DNA from: Ctenosaura bakeri
Lineage: Eukaryota > Chordata > Lepidosauria > Squamata > Iguanidae
Assembly: GCA_948474755.1 (NCBI GenBank)
Contig: CAOLHI010000023.1
Coordinates: 186,001 to 250,000 of the forward strand
Direction: 5' to 3'
Length of the DNA stretch: 64,000 nt
Shown: positions 22,939 through 34,744 of the stretch, piece by piece
Numbering within the stretch: the stretch's first letter is position 1
Layout of the letters: each line of letters starts with the position of its first letter
Made by a program: the position numbers and the translations under genes
Notes under the pieces: model-generated
The model's database searches: none
Told to the model about the DNA's origin: nothing
What the model saw: the letters and a program-made list of their open reading frames with translations, nothing else

Positions 22939-23140
22939 GGCCATTTCTGCACTACACTGTAGTAGTGCTATTATTCCACTTTCACCACCCTGTGGAATGC
23001 TGGGGTTTGCAGTTTAGGGAGGGACATTCAGAATTCTCAGCCAGAGAGCTCTTTGGCTTCAGGAAACTACAAACCCCAGAATTCCACAGGATGTTGAAAG
23101 TGGCATAATAGCACTATTACAGTGTAGTGTGGAAATGGCC
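22939..23140. mobile_element. Foldback MITE, family M2 (copy 5)
   Basis: A 202-bp copy with intact ends GGCCATTTCTGCACTACACT and GTGTAGTGTGGAAATGGCC, and the duplication TAA on both sides (22936-22938, 23141-23143). This is the cleanest M2 copy in the window. Confidence 0.82.
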
Positions 23141-23377
23141 TAAATCTTTTTTGAGTGAGTTAGGAAATAAAACCTTGACTTGAGGAGTAGCGCTTTGAGC
23201 TAGGGAAGCCAAAGGTTTGAGTGGGTATAGAAACCTTATCTCTGAACACTGAATTGAACTGAAAAATTTGGTTAGACATTTTGGAAATTTCTAGTTTGTC
23301 TGTATATACTTATAAAACACAATACTTTTTTCCCTGTTTATTATTTAATAAAGATACTATTCTATTTTTAGACTTTT

Positions 23378-23610
23378 AAAAATTATTATTTATTTGTATC
23401 CCGCCTCTCCATATGGATCAAGGCGGCGAACAACTTACAAATAGCATGTGTTTTGAAACATTTCTATACGTGTCCCCAACAAGCTGGGTACTCATTTTAC
23501 CAACCTGCGAAAGGATGGAAGGCTGAGTCAACCTTGGAGCCCGGCAGGATCGAACTCACAACCTTGTGGCTTGTAGTACTGGCATTTAACCACTGCACCA
23601 CCAGGGCTCC
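23378..23610 (-). mobile_element. Sauria (ACA) tRNA-derived SINE
   Basis: On minus it starts GGAGCCCTGGTGGTGCAGTG (A-box region), carries the B box GGTTGTGAGTTCGATCC (plus 23547-23563), then the conserved body GGTTGACTCAGCCTTCCATC and a tail ending in GGCGGGATACAAATAAATAA. This is a lepidosaur-specific SINE family and the best single clue to the host clade. Confidence 0.82.
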
Positions 23611-24195
23611 TTCCTTGACTCAGCAGAGTACCGTTCTTCAGTTCTAACGGTATAGAGACATGGTACCACAGATATTCAAATGCTTTTGAATATCAGCAGA
23701 AACGCTTTACTCCTTTACTACTAGGGTGGTGGTTTTGGGGAGAAAAACAGGATTGAATAAGAACAGTGGAGGGTGGCAGGGTGCTATAGAGAGACTGGGA
23801 AAGCAGCCTCCTTCTTCAGTCTAAGTGAAAAGAAAAGCAGGCCTATACCTGGTCTCACCCCAACTCCACATTAAGGTTTTTCAGGAATGCAACTCAAGGA
23901 TCAAAAGAGGATACTGTTGCTTCCACCAGAAATAACAGTTGTCTGCAATGGACAATCTGCAATGGACACCCTATCTCTGGTTTTTATTGGCCTGCAGCCT
24001 CCCTAGTTGTTTGCCTGGTCAAGTTTTCCCTATATAAATGCTCTGAGTCTCATGCGCTCTCCTTTTCTCAGCTATGCTGGTCTGCAGTAAGTATTGTCCT
24101 GTTCCATCTCTATGTTGTGGTTGTTGGGGAAGATCCTGTCTGTGTTTGCACCTGAGTCCTGAGGTTAGGACATGACACATTCCCACTTTGGACAT
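23611..24195. other. Intergenic, no gene seen
   Basis: No recognisable repeat family or coding frame. Confidence 0.4.
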
Positions 24196-24198
24196 TAA

Positions 24199-24628
24199 GG
24201 CCCTTTTTGCACGCAGTTTCTGTAGCACGAGGGCCCCTTGAGCATCGCATGAATGGGAGCATCGGTCTGTACGACGCACTCTCATTCACGTGATGCTCAC
24301 GAGCCTAAAGCGGGACACGTGCGCATTTTATTATTTTTGGCTGGGAGCCAAAAATACTGAATGGTCACGCAATGCTCCCGGGGTCCTCGCACACTTACCT
24401 GTGTGCGGTGCATTGGATGAGCGGGCCGGTCACGCTTCCTCCCCCAGCACAGCCCACAGCTCCCAGACTGCACTGTGGAAGGAAGGGGCGGGGCATTTGT
24501 GCGACGCTCGCGTGACCAGCAAACAGCTGCGGGAGGCAGAAGGGCTGCCATGAGCAGCTCGCGTAAACAGCTGCTTGCGCGAGCGCTACCTCCCATTGCC
24601 GCAATGAAGGTAAGATGCGAAAAGAGCC
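24199..24628. mobile_element. Harbinger MITE (H-3)
   Basis: 430 bp, ends GGCCCTTTTTGCACG and GATGCGAAAAGAGCC, flanked by TAA twice (24196-24198, 24629-24631), identical to the triplet at the 8.3-kb element. It has the hairpin TTTTTGGCTGGGAGCCAAAA and a ACTTACCTGTGTGCGG block (a CAG|GTAAGT-like donor on minus). The orientation is opposite to H-1. Confidence 0.85.
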
Positions 24629-24744
24629 TAAGTGTTGATTAAGCCTTCCTGTGCAATTCCCCTTGCCCCAGCCTAACCCAACTCATATAGTTGTTGGTTC
24701 TTAAGATAAAATAGAGGTATATATGATGTGTACATATATGTTTG

Positions 24745-24850
24745 CTGCTGTTGTTATGCATTTTCAAGTCCTCACAAACCTACAGCAACCCTGTCATAGG
24801 ATTTTCTTGGCAGGACTTATTCAGAAGAGGTTTGCCAATGCGTTTCTTGG
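24745..24850 (-). mobile_element. tRNA-derived SINE fragment
   Basis: The body segment only: TTTTCAAGTCCTCACAAACC, CATAGGATTTTCTTGGCAGG, AGAAGAGGTTTGCCAATG. Confidence 0.55.
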
Positions 24851-24857
24851 TTGTATT

Positions 24858-25850
24858 AATAGGAATATGCTGTCTAGATCAAGGAAGGTAATACTACTAC
24901 TCTATTCTGCTTTGGTCAGACCTCATCTGGAATACTGTGTCCAGTTTTGGGCACCTCATTTCAAGAAGGATATCAACAAGCAGGAGCGTGTCCAGAGGAA
25001 GGTGACCAAAATGGTGAAGCGTCTGGAAGCCATGCCCTATGAGGAGCGGCCTAGGGAGCTTGGTATGTTTAGTCTGCAGAAGAGAAGGTTAAGAGGGGAC
25101 ACAATAGCCATGTTTAAATATTTGAAGGGATGTCATATTGAAGAGGGAACAAGCTTATTTTCTGATGCTTCAGAGACTATGGCCCTTTTCACACTTTAGC
25201 TTTTTGCACTGCTGGGTTGGGGTTCTTGCATGAGAAGGCTTGGAAGGAATGCTGCCGTGTCCCTGCAGCTTCAGCTCCGCAGTTCCTTCCTCCTTGTGCA
25301 AGCGCTCCGCCTCTTCCATCCACAGTGCAGCCTGGGACCTCCCAGGCTGCACTGAGGACAGGATGCATGACTAGCCCGGCTCCTGAGGCACTGCATGCCA
25401 GGTAAGTGTGTGCAGGGCCCCGGAGCGATGCATGACCGAGCAGCATTTTTAGCTTTGAGCTGAAAATGAAAAGGTGCATGTGCAGTCCATGTCTGGCCCT
25501 TGAGCGCTGCATAAATGTGAGTGCGTCATGCAGACTGCTCCTCACATTTACGTGACGTTCAAGGGGCCCTTTCACTTCAAAAACACTGTGCGAAAAGCCA
25601 GTATGACAAGGAGCAATGGATTCAAACTACAGGAAAAGAGATTCTACCTAAACTTCAGGAAGAACCTTCTGATGGTCAATGCTGTTCAGCAGTAGAATAT
25701 GCTGCCTCAGAGTCTCCTTCTTTTGGAGGTTTTTAAGCAGAGGCTGGATGGCCAACTGTTGGGAGTGCTTCGATGTGTGTTCCTACATAGCAGAAGGTTG
25801 GACTGTATGGCCCCTGGGGTCTCTTCCAACTCTATGATTCTATAACCCCT
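24858..25850 (+). mobile_element. CR1 copy, split by Harbinger MITE
   Basis: The longest CR1 ORF2 remnant here. Plus translation shows the reverse-transcriptase C-terminal block ([15 protein letters not shown], then [15 protein letters not shown] and LKGCH). It is interrupted at 25181 by H-4 and resumes at 25603 with GACAAGGAGCAATGGATTCA, then runs through the 3' UTR to GACTGTATGGCCCC and a short CTATGATTCTATA tail. Stops and the insertion make it dead. Confidence 0.82.
25181..25602. mobile_element. Harbinger MITE (H-4) inside CR1
   Basis: 422 bp from GGCCCTTTTCACAC to GTGCGAAAAGCCAG. TAT occurs at 25178-25180 and 25603-25605; removing the element rejoins CR1 sequence that matches other copies (GAGACTA then GACA..GAGCAATGG), so the triplet duplication is confirmed by the host repeat. 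Internal CCAGGTAAGTGTG and the degraded hairpin TTTTTAGCTTTGAGCTGAAA are present. Confidence 0.85.
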
Positions 25851-25854
25851 CTAT

Positions 25855-25960
25855 GAGTGAAAGATAGTGACTTCCTCAAGGTCACCCAATGGGTTTCCAT
25901 GGATGAACAGAGACTCAGTCTCCCAGATGCCTAGTTGGACATCAAACCACTATACCATAT
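25855..25960 (-). mobile_element. tRNA-derived SINE fragment
   Basis: CTCAAGGTCACCCAATGGGT, TTTCCATGGATGAACAGAGA and ATCAAACCACTATACCATAT follow the family order (head on minus). Confidence 0.55.
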
Positions 25961-27400
25961 TGCCTTTTTGTAAATATGTGTAGAACTATGTAAACTACCT
26001 TCACTGCCTCCTTTGAGGCATAGAGGTAATAAAGGTAATAAACAAAAGACCAGGATTCATAGAGGCATTACTCTCAATTATTCATCCTTTGCTTCCAAGA
26101 GATAGTAATAAAGAAAATGCTGGTATTATGCAGTTCTTTGTAAGAGGGACCAGTGCTAAGGTCCTACCTTAGGCTGGGGTAGTGTACATCTCCACATACA
26201 AAGCTATGAATTTGTTGTGCTACACAGTTCTGTGTTGAATTGGAACACACCACAACTGAATGCATAACAGGGAGCACAACTGAATGTACATGCACACCTG
26301 CACGTATAATGGGATTGAGTGTGCAGTTCTGCTTTGGCACCATAGTGCTGAATGTGGGCCTTACATATGGGACAAAAAAAATGACCCACAGTGGAACATG
26401 CATGAAACACCACAAAACTCTGACCATGATGTATCTGTAGCTGTTCTTCACTAAAAGAGCTTTTCCACATCCAGTTTCTCCTTTCCTCCAGGGGATGAAT
26501 TATGGATTGCTTTTGCTTGTAAAGCCCTTTCTCTTAATGCATTTATTTCTTTGCTCCATGAAAAATATTCATTTATTTTTAAACCTGTACATCCTCGTGG
26601 GGTCTTGTTCACATGCTTAAGATGGTACATTAATGCATTGCTCCTGTTACTCTCCCCCTACGTCCTACATCTCCTGCTGAAGGTAGGGACGCTAATCTTA
26701 TAAACCTTCCTAAGGTAGCCATTCTCTACTGAATTAAACAACTTGCTGCATCAAAAAATTGTGCTCATCACTTCACATAGCTGTGCTTCATTGACTATTC
26801 CTTCTGCAAATTACACTCATGGCAAATTCATCAAGGCTTACAAAGAGAACAACTTGTACAGGCAGTGATAGAAAATTCTACTTTTTCCCCATAAAAGACA
26901 ATTTAAAATTGCCTGGCAGGATAGAATTTATAGAGAGATCTCCTTTCATTTAAATGGAACATGTTCTACTGAAACTAGGCAAAAAGTATAGAAAAACCTA
27001 GTAGTGCCTTCCATTTAGAAGGAAGAGGATTACTGTGGCCACGTGTCTTACTTTAGAGAAGGCAGTCCTCTTGAAGTGCTGTATGAAGACAGTGCTTTAA
27101 CTTGAATGGCTGACCAGTCCAGATTATCATAGGAATCCTGTTGGTCTTTTATGTAAGTATTATTTCCCCCATGGAAGTGTTTCCGTATATGTACAATGTT
27201 CACTTTCATTTCCAGGTCATGGAAACAGAGTTGTACATGCAGTGCAGTTGCAAACATGGATATATTTAGTTGTGCATCCTTTTGCACATTCACATGGATA
27301 TTTGGTTGGATGTCCAGTTGTGCCTCCCACTGTGGTTTGATACATTTGATACAGGCATTTGCCCAACTTAAGTCCCTGAAGCTGGAATGCCTTTGTATTA
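25961..27400. other. Intergenic, no gene seen
   Basis: No gene supported. The part 26200-26440 opens on both strands but is rich in ACAA/TTGT words and has no domain. The frame beginning near 27196 merely runs into the CR1 copy that follows. Confidence 0.4.
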
Positions 27401-27404
27401 GACA

Positions 27405-27890
27405 GCAGTATGTCAAGAAAGATATTGACAAGCTGGAACATGTCGAGAGGAGGGCAACCAAAATGGTGAAGGGTTTGGAAACCATGCCCTATGAGGAGAT
27501 AGTTAGGGAGCTAAGTATGTTTAGCCTGATGAACAGAAGGTTAAGGGGAGACATGATAGCCATGTTTAAATATTTGAAGGGATGTTATGTTGAAGATGGA
27601 GCAAACTTGTTTGCTACTGCTCCAGAAACTAGGACACAGAGCAATGGATTCAAATGACAGGAAAAGAGATTTCACCTAAACATCAGGAAGAACTTCTTGA
27701 CAGTCAGGGCTGTTTGGCAGTGGAATATGCTGCCCCAGAGTGTGTGGAGTCTCCTTCTTTGGAAGTTTTTAAGCAGATGGCTAGATGGCCATTTGCTGGG
27801 GGTGCTTTAAGTGTTGTTCCTCCATGGCAGGATGTTGGACTTGATGGCCATTGTGGCCTCTTCCAACTCTATATTTCTATGATTCTATGT
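27405..27890 (+). mobile_element. CR1 LINE 3' fragment
   Basis: A translated segment from KKDIDKLEHVERRATKMVKG through MFKYLKGC to the stop near 27655, then the 3' UTR (AGGAAGAACTTCTTGACAGT, GGATGTTGGACTTGATGGCC) and a tail TATATTTCTATGATTCTATG. Good agreement with 24858 and 59116. Confidence 0.82.
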
Positions 27891-28130
27891 TATAAGAATA
27901 GATGCATGCTGGTTCCAGGCCTGTAGGCAACCTAATTATGGAGATAAACTTGAAAGCCTGGAAGGGAATAAAAGTAAATGATTGACTTACAACAAATCTA
28001 ACTATATAGGGTTACTGGCTGATGCAATCTGAATGGAAGGCAGCCAAGAACCAACTGTACTCAGTGTCTGACATCTAAGATCTTTGTTTTGATTGGATGA
28101 GAGAGATGTTTATATAAAGGAAGCATGTAA

Positions 28131-28282
28131 TTGTTGCTGTGTGCCTTCAAGTCATTTCTGACTTATGGTGATCCTAAAGCAACCTTGTCATGGGGTTTTC
28201 CTGGCAGAATTTCTTCTAGGGAGGTTTGCATTTGCCTTCCCCTGAGGCTGAGTCCAAGGTCACCCAATACATTTCATAGCCA
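28131..28282 (-). mobile_element. tRNA-derived SINE, interrupted by LTR
   Basis: The body GTGCCTTCAAGTCATTTCTG, CATGGGGTTTTCCTGGCAGA, CCAAGGTCACCCAATACATT, stopping at CATAGCC where the LTR at 28283 begins. CCACTGAGAACAGTGG near 29004 may be its far side. Confidence 0.6.
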
Positions 28283-28931
28283 TGTTACCCCAAAATGTGG
28301 GTGACTCAGGGGTCCACCCGTGATGCCAGTACCTCCACGTGACAGAAGGGAATTAATTAGCTCAGAATTAGGAGGCCTGAGAGAGGGAGGCAAGTTAGTG
28401 AGATCTTTCCATCAATGTTTACAGGGTCACACAGGAAAGAACCAGCCAGGGATTTTAAAAAATGAATAAAATGTGGTTTATTGAAAAAGGTTCACACAAG
28501 CACACAAAGATCTAAACACTTGCCCATCCACACAAGGACTAGCCAAAGGAAAGTGGAGGAAAGTGTGGACAGAGGACTTCCAGGGTTGAGGTGATATTTG
28601 CCAGTCTGGAGAGCAGTGAGGAAAATGGCAATGTGGCTTAGGTATGCACCTAAGGACAGTTCTCATTTGGGAATCAAACAGATAGTGTGGCATTCAGGAA
28701 GGCAAGAGAGTGCACTGAATTGCATGAAACTGGGGGTTCTTGTACTCTCTCTCAGTCGTGCAGACAATGGGAGTTGCAACACATACAATGAAGTCCAGAC
28801 AGAGCTAATGGTCTTAGTGTTTAGATAACAGAAAGGTAAAGATCAAGTGGGCAGGGAGTTAGAACTGTCAGCACTACAAATATTAGTGTACAAATTGTTT
28901 TAAACACACACATAGGAGATAGATTGTAACA
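28283..28931 (-). mobile_element. LTR, family 2 (copy F)
   Basis: It begins TGTTACCCCAAAATGTGGGT and shares long blocks with 61835-62697 (GACTCAGGGGTC, GCCAGTACCTCCACGTG-like, TCAATGTTTACAGGGTC, GAAAGAACCAGCCAG). The right limit is set at GATTGTAACA. At 649 bp it is shorter than copy G, so it has internal deletion. AATAAA on minus (TTTATT near 28479). No matching target duplication was found. Confidence 0.6.
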
Positions 28932-29026
28932 CTTTGGTACAATTCTAAAAGAGATCAGAGGGCTATTATGAGAAGCAAACCTAGACTGTGAAAGGTCTAT
29001 GTAAATAGTGCCACTGAGAACAGTGG

Positions 29027-29027
<1 letters not shown>

Positions 29028-29087
<60 letters not shown>
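29028..29087. repeat. (TTA)n microsatellite at SINE tail
   Basis: About 18 uninterrupted ATT/TTA units joined directly to the SINE 3' end. Confidence 0.9.
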
Positions 29088-29088
<1 letters not shown>

Positions 29089-29310
29089 TATTTGTATCCT
29101 GCCTCTCCATATGGATCGAGGTGGCGAACAACTTACAAATAGCATGTATTTCTATACATATTTCTATACATGCCCCCAACAAGCTGGGTGCTCATTTTAC
29201 CGACCTGCGAAAGGATGGAAGGCTGAGTCAACCTTGGAGCCGGGCAGGATCAAACTCACAACCTTGTGGCTTGCAGTACTGCCATTTAACCACTGCACCA
29301 CCAGGGCTCC
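29028..29310 (-). mobile_element. Sauria (ACA) tRNA-derived SINE
   Basis: The same element as 23378-23610, very similar along its length (GCTGAGTCAACCTTGGAGCC, AACCACTGCACCACCAGGGC). Its 3' tail on minus is an expanded (TAA)n tract, seen on plus as (TTA)n at 29028-29087. Confidence 0.82.
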
Positions 29311-29311
29311 C

Positions 29312-30315
29312 TGCTTGTTATCGGTGTTACAAGAATAAATATTAATATAAAGCTACAACTTCTTAATTTCATTATAGACCAAGGCATAAGAAATACTTAG
29401 GGGGGATATGGATGTTGATCTGATTCTTGAATAAGACTAGGTTTTGCAGTCTTGAAAGCCCAGATGATCAATATGACAAATTCCAGAAAATTTGAACAGT
29501 CATAGACTGACAGGTATAAGAGAAAGAACCTTCAATCTTCTTTTTTTCAAACTCATATTTATTAATTTTAATACAGACTAATTCACAACAACAGAAAGAA
29601 AGGAGGAAAAGAAAAAAATTGTGCATAAATATAGATGCACAGCTGAAATTAAATTTAAGTGAGATTAAATTGAACTAAACTAAAACCAAGACAAAATATT
29701 AGAACAGATTTTCACATTTTAAAAATTAGATCTGATCATTTCAACTGATTTTTTTTTCTTTTTTACAAATCCAGCTTTCTCCTAACATGGTGCTCCCAAA
29801 GATATTGGAATCATCTGTAGGCAACATCATAGGAATTGTGGTCCATTGCATCTAGAAGACACTTGGTTTAATTAGTTTATTATTATTACAATCAACAGAT
29901 CAGATAAGAACAAATATAAACAAAGAATTAAAATAGCATCAAAAATTGCATACGAATAAATGTTAATATTTGCAAATCATGGTTTTGTTGTAAAAGCAAA
30001 AAATTAAAATTTAATCATCATATAGTTTCATAATAACATTTTAACCATGTTTGTCAACAAACCAGAGCAGCAGCACAAAAGCTGTCCACTTTATTTGTTA
30101 CTAAAGGATATAATCTGCCAGCAAATAGTGTGTATAGAACTCATCAGTTCTTCCAGAGATACTTTGGAGAATTGTATGGATATAGGTATGTTGAAGACCA
30201 GTATAATAACACAAGCCCTACTGTCTCCACTGAGCCAGCTCCTTCATATGGTATTTTATATTTTTAATATATATATTAAATTTTTCCAAAGTGAATGCTT
30301 TTTTGAATTTTGGAA
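29312..30315. other. AT-rich; perhaps 3' region of the following LINE
   Basis: No gene. AT-rich, with T-rich runs at 29537-29550 and 29750-29763. Because the LINE at 30316-33310 runs on minus, its 3' UTR would fall in 29870-30315, but I see no sharp terminus. Confidence 0.35.
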
Positions 30316-33310
30316 TTAGTCAAATGATTTGCTGGCAAAAAAGCCTGGCCAGTATCTAATAAAGTCAGCGCAAGCAGTCGTTACACTTACTTGATGTTGC
30401 AGCTCATTGTCTATAATATGCTGGTATGTTTCCTTTTTTGCTTTCATATATCCCATTGCCAGAATAGTAGCTTGTGAGAAACCCAAATTGGCTAATTTCC
30501 CATCCAATGTCTTTTTCCACTTAAAGCAAAACCCATCCATTAATACCAGGGGGACCAAGTCTACTGGAGTAAATAACATTTTTAGCCAGAAATTTAATTT
30601 AAGGATCCATACCCGTTACTCAATCAACATTTGGCCTGTTTCTAAATGTAGAATAGCATTTGGCACACAGCTAGGGAAACCAAAGATAACTTGCAAAAAT
30701 TTTGTTGGGGTGGATTCCAGGGAAGTAAAATTGCTATATGTGCACCACTGCGCACCATATACATCTTTGTGAAGACCTTAGCATTGAAGACCTGCAGAAC
30801 TGATGGTACATGTTGGTCTCCTTTGGAGAAGAAGAAAGATATAAGAGATTTGATACTTCTCTGACTGTTTGCAATGGCATTAAAAGCTTGAGCTTTCAGG
30901 AGCCTGAAGATTGGAAAATCACTACCAAATATTTATAAGATTTTTGCTGCTCAATTGGATGATTAGTTATTTGTCATTTATGTGTCTCCTGTTTCCTGCT
31001 AAATACTAAGACTTTGGACTTACTGTAGTTGATTACTAACTTTTCAGTATTACAGTAACTGCCCAAAGATTTTAATAATCACCGCAGGCTAACTGATGTT
31101 GGAGAGAGCAGTATCACACCATCTGCATAGAGAGATGACAAAGGTCTACCTGCTAGGTTTGGTGGGTGAAAGTTTGGGCCAGACAAGCTCCCAACTAAGG
31201 AGTTAATATATATATATATATTAAACAAAAAAAGAGCGAACACACAGCCTTGTCTAACACCTGAATATGTTGGAATAGATTTAATGAGGTGTCCTACCCT
31301 ATCACATCTCACTTCCAGACATGTTTTGGTATAAAGGCTGTGGATCAGAGTCAGGAGATGCTTATCAATATTGGTTATTTCTAATTTCTACCACAGTCTG
31401 TCTCTGGGGATCAAATCAAAAGCAAATTTGAAATCAATGAAGGCTGTGTAAAGAGCCCCTTTGGACACACAGATGAGTATTTAGCCACAAGATGATGTAA
31501 AACTAAACCATTGTCCCCAGTAGAGCATCTTGGTCTGAATCCTGTCTGCTCATCAGCCTAGAAATTTACCTCTTCCAACCATATTGTTAATTTTTCCAGA
31601 AGATGATGGGCATGCAGCTTACTGATGACACTTAAGCTGATTGGCCTGTAGTTTACAGGCTCTGATCTTTTTCTTTCTTAGAATGATAGCAAGCCCCCAA
31701 TCCTCTGGTATACATGCAAAGCGATCATTGTGCGTAAATTGTGCCACTAAGACTGAGACCCCCCAACTCCTATTTACTATAAGCATCCTAGGAGGAATAT
31801 TATCACGCCCTGGTGCTTTACCCCTTTGAAGTTTAGATATAAGCCCATTGATTTCAGAGATGGTAACAAGGGGCCAGTCTGAGAGGTGCTGCAGTGTAGC
31901 TTGTGAATTCTCATACTCCAATTGCCTTGCGGTAAACAAGCTGGTAAAATGTGATTCCCAGGTCTTAACAGGAATACAGGAATCTGCTAGCCCTATTTTA
32001 CAATCTAATCCCTGGGGACTATCCTCCAAAAGGTACAAGACTCCTGCTGCCTGATGCAATGATTAGTTTCTCCCAAATGGCTCTCATTGCTAATCCCCTT
32101 TCCCCCCCTAATGAACTTTTTGTATCTTTTCTTTAACAAGAACCATTCAGATGGTAGAGATAGCAAATTCAATTCTCTATATCTCTTGTAATGGCTTATT
32201 AGAAGATTCTTCAAATCCAGACATTCCTGGTCACACCAAGGTGTAGATCTAAAGAAAGCAGTCTTTTGTGTTCCGGGATTATTACGAGTCAAACACATTT
32301 GTAAAGATAAAACCAACGCCTGATATAAATTCAGGGCCTTTTCAAGGGATCTTGTTAATAAGAGAGACTCCCGTATTCTAAGACTGTTTTCTGAATATAG
32401 CAATGCAGTTACAGCATCTTCCACCTTAGCTGACCATCTCACATTAGCTGCTCTTATTTCTATCTCTGTATTCAATGATGGTTCAAAATCAGCATGCACA
32501 TTCTGATTTAGGAAGGACAGAGAGAGATTTAAAGTGTAGTGATCACTCTTGGTACGAGTACCCACTTCAAAACTATGGACCAGATTCAGCAGCTTATAAG
32601 AGATAATAGTATAATCGATAGTTGAAGCACCATGACCAGTCAAGAAAGTATTTTCTCTTGGTCTGTCCCCATCCACATCACCATTTAGTAATACTAAACC
32701 TAAATTATTGATCATCCATAGAAGACCGAGCCCAGAGTAATTGCAGATGCAGTCTTTAGATTGCCTATCAGGAATTGGGCAGGCTGCTTCTGTTTCGGGA
32801 GCATGTTCATCAAAATGGCTATAAAGAGCTTCATCATTTCAACCAATTCTGGCATTAAAATCTCCTGCCAAAATTAAAGAACCATTGAGATATGATGACA
32901 CCATCTTACTAATAAATTTTTGTAAATCTACCCATCTGTCGTGTATTTGTTTTCTTTGTTATAATGGAGACAAGTACACATTGATTAGTAGTAAAGTAAA
33001 TGCTTGAAACTTAATTACCAATGAGAGTGCCATATTAGCCATCCAAATAAAATTAACATGGATGGCTCGAAGCTTAGTGGAAATCAAAACCCCAAGCCCT
33101 CCTTTAGGATAGCCTCTTCTACAACCAGGTTCAGCTTTTAATGAGAAACAAATGCATCCAGCTCCAGCTCCTCCTCCTCCCACTTCTCTTGAAGGAACAC
33201 TACATCATATCTCCTGATAAAATCTTGAAAGGAGGGATCCACAGCCTTTCCCCACCAACTTGCAACATTCCAAGAGATAAATGTCAGTTGGGAGCCCTGC
33301 TGATGAACCA
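30316..33310 (-). pseudogene. Decayed APE-type non-LTR retrotransposon (LINE) ORF2
   Basis: Minus-strand frames read N- to C-terminal from right to left. An endonuclease start with ISWNV lies near 33290-33270; GGLGVLIS follows at about 33100; the endonuclease C-terminus (STIDYTIIS then KSDHYTLNLS) at 32640-32520; an RT block KAPGRDNIPPRML at about 31800; then GVRQGC and LYADGVILL at 31270-31090; then a C-terminal region with LDGKLANLGFS near 30480. At least five frame breaks separate these. The catalytic YADD is YADG, so it is inactive. The order is that of an apurinic-endonuclease LINE. The clade (CR1, I/Vingi or other) is not settled, though it is clearly neither the L1 nor the CR1 family found elsewhere in the window. 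Confidence 0.75.
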
Positions 33311-33512
33311 AAGGTTACTCACATATAGATAGATCTGTGATCATTCCTTTCCCTCTATCAGAAGGGTTAAGCCTCTCCAAGGAGGACACCCAAACTCCCT
33401 GCATTATTCCCTTACCCTGGGAGTCTGACGAATTAATCTCTCACACTATATAAAATAAAGGATAATAAATAATTAATAAAAGATAAAAACAAAGCAAACT
33501 ATTTCATCCATA

Positions 33513-33705
33513 CTTGTTGCGTGTCTTTAAGCCATTTCTGACTTATGGAAACAGTAAGGTGAACCTATCATGGGATTTTCTGGAGCTGAGGGTGTCTGAT
33601 ATGCTCAAAATCACCAGTGGGTTTCCATGGCCAAGTGGGGAATTGAAACCTTATCTCCAGGATCATATCCAATATCCAAATCACTATACCACACTGGCTC
33701 TCATC
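33513..33705 (-). mobile_element. tRNA-derived SINE (MIR/CORE-like)
   Basis: GCGTGTCTTTAAGCCATTTC, CCTATCATGGGATTTTCTGG, GTGGGTTTCCATGGCCAAGT and ACTATACCACACTGGCTC in family order; head on minus. Confidence 0.65.
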
Positions 33706-33739
33706 CATACTGCTGCTACATAATTTAAATCTCAAAGGC

Positions 33740-34023
33740 CGCCTACTGTATTTGTTGGTGTGTAAGGTGCACTTTCCCCTCAAAAAAATGCCTTCCGAAA
33801 ATGGAGTATGTCTTATACACCAGCAAATATGATAACTCCTGCCAGGGCATAGGAAAGCCAGGGGGATGAAAGGAATGCTCGCACAAGTGCCTGGGTGGGG
33901 AGAAGTCCTGCCAAGGCAAAAAGGAAAGGAAAGGCGCTTTTCTGTTCCTTTTCACCTGGGAGGAAGTTCTCTCCACCAAGGTAGAGACAACAGGAACAGG
34001 GGAGAAAGGAGCTTTCTCTCGTT

Positions 34024-34079
<56 letters not shown>

Positions 34080-34425
34080 CCCGGAGCCTTCCTGTTCTTT
34101 TTCCCTCAGCAGGGGAGTCTCTTCACAAGGCAGAGAGGACAGGAATGGGGAGAAAGGAGCTTTACACACACACACTCTTCCTGTTCTCTTTGCCTTGGCA
34201 GGGAAGTCTCCTTGCAAGGCAGAGATGACAGGAACGGGGAGAAAGGAGCTTCTTTCACTTTCACACACACCCCTTCTTGTTCTTTCTGTCTCAACAGGGT
34301 GCCCCCGCCAGGCTGAAATGACAGGAAGCGGTGGGCGGGGTACTAAAATATTTTTTCCTAAGGAATACAGTCTGAAAATAGGGTGCGTCTTATACACTGG
34401 TGCATCTAATACACCGGCAAATAAA
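33740..34425. mobile_element. Inverted-repeat element filled with tandem units
   Basis: The left end (TACTGTATTTGTTGGTGTGT, AAGGTGCAC) is inverted at the right end (GGTGCGTCTTATACACTGG...ACACCGGCAAATA), so this is probably a non-autonomous DNA transposon of unknown superfamily. The inside is about four imperfect tandem units of 90-150 bp, each with CCTGTTCTTTTTCCCTC, AAGGCAGAGAGGACAGGAA and GGGGAGAAAGGAGCTTT (starts near 33936, 34091, 34180, 34272). Frames through it on both strands are repeat-driven. Confidence 0.6.
34026..34079. repeat. (CT)n(CA)n microsatellite
   Basis: A run of CT dinucleotides passing directly into CA dinucleotides, lying within the first tandem unit. Confidence 0.9.
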
Positions 34426-34439
34426 AAGGTCTTAACAGG

Positions 34440-34740
34440 GGAAAAAGAGCAGTGAGAGGGTCAACTGGATCTCCCATGGAAGGGAGTTCCGCAGCTTAGG
34501 AGCAACCATTGAGAAAGCTCTCTTCTGTGACCGCACTAAACATGTCTCTGAGGAGGATGGGACTGAGAGAAAGATCTTCTTTAAGCTCAAAGAGAATAGA
34601 TACCTATAGAACTTCATAATATAGTTAGCATGTGTCTGAACAACAGTCTCACGACAGTATCCTTTAGAATCAACCATTAGTGCACGGATAGAATCATTCC
34701 AATCCCAATCGCCGTCATTGTTTGCCACTCATAACGAACC
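34440..34740. repeat. Dispersed repeat, probably LINE 3' sequence
   Basis: GGATCTCCCATGGAAGGGAG, GTTCCGCAGCTTAGGAGCAA, CCATTGAGAAAGCTCTCTTC resembles, by recall, the 3' non-coding part of L2/CR1-like elements common in reptiles. There is no coding remnant. Confidence 0.4.
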
Positions 34741-34744
34741 CCTG

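Noticed and set aside
26164..26470. Coding gene near 26.3 kb
   Set aside because: Open on both strands because of ACAA/TTGT-rich sequence; no domain.
23378..29310. tRNA genes at the A/B-box regions
   Set aside because: The boxes belong to Sauria-type SINEs, without a foldable tRNA downstream.
33813..34397. 194-codon minus-strand frame as a repeat-rich protein
   Set aside because: Created by the tandem minisatellite units and CT/CA tract; both strands stay open for the same reason.
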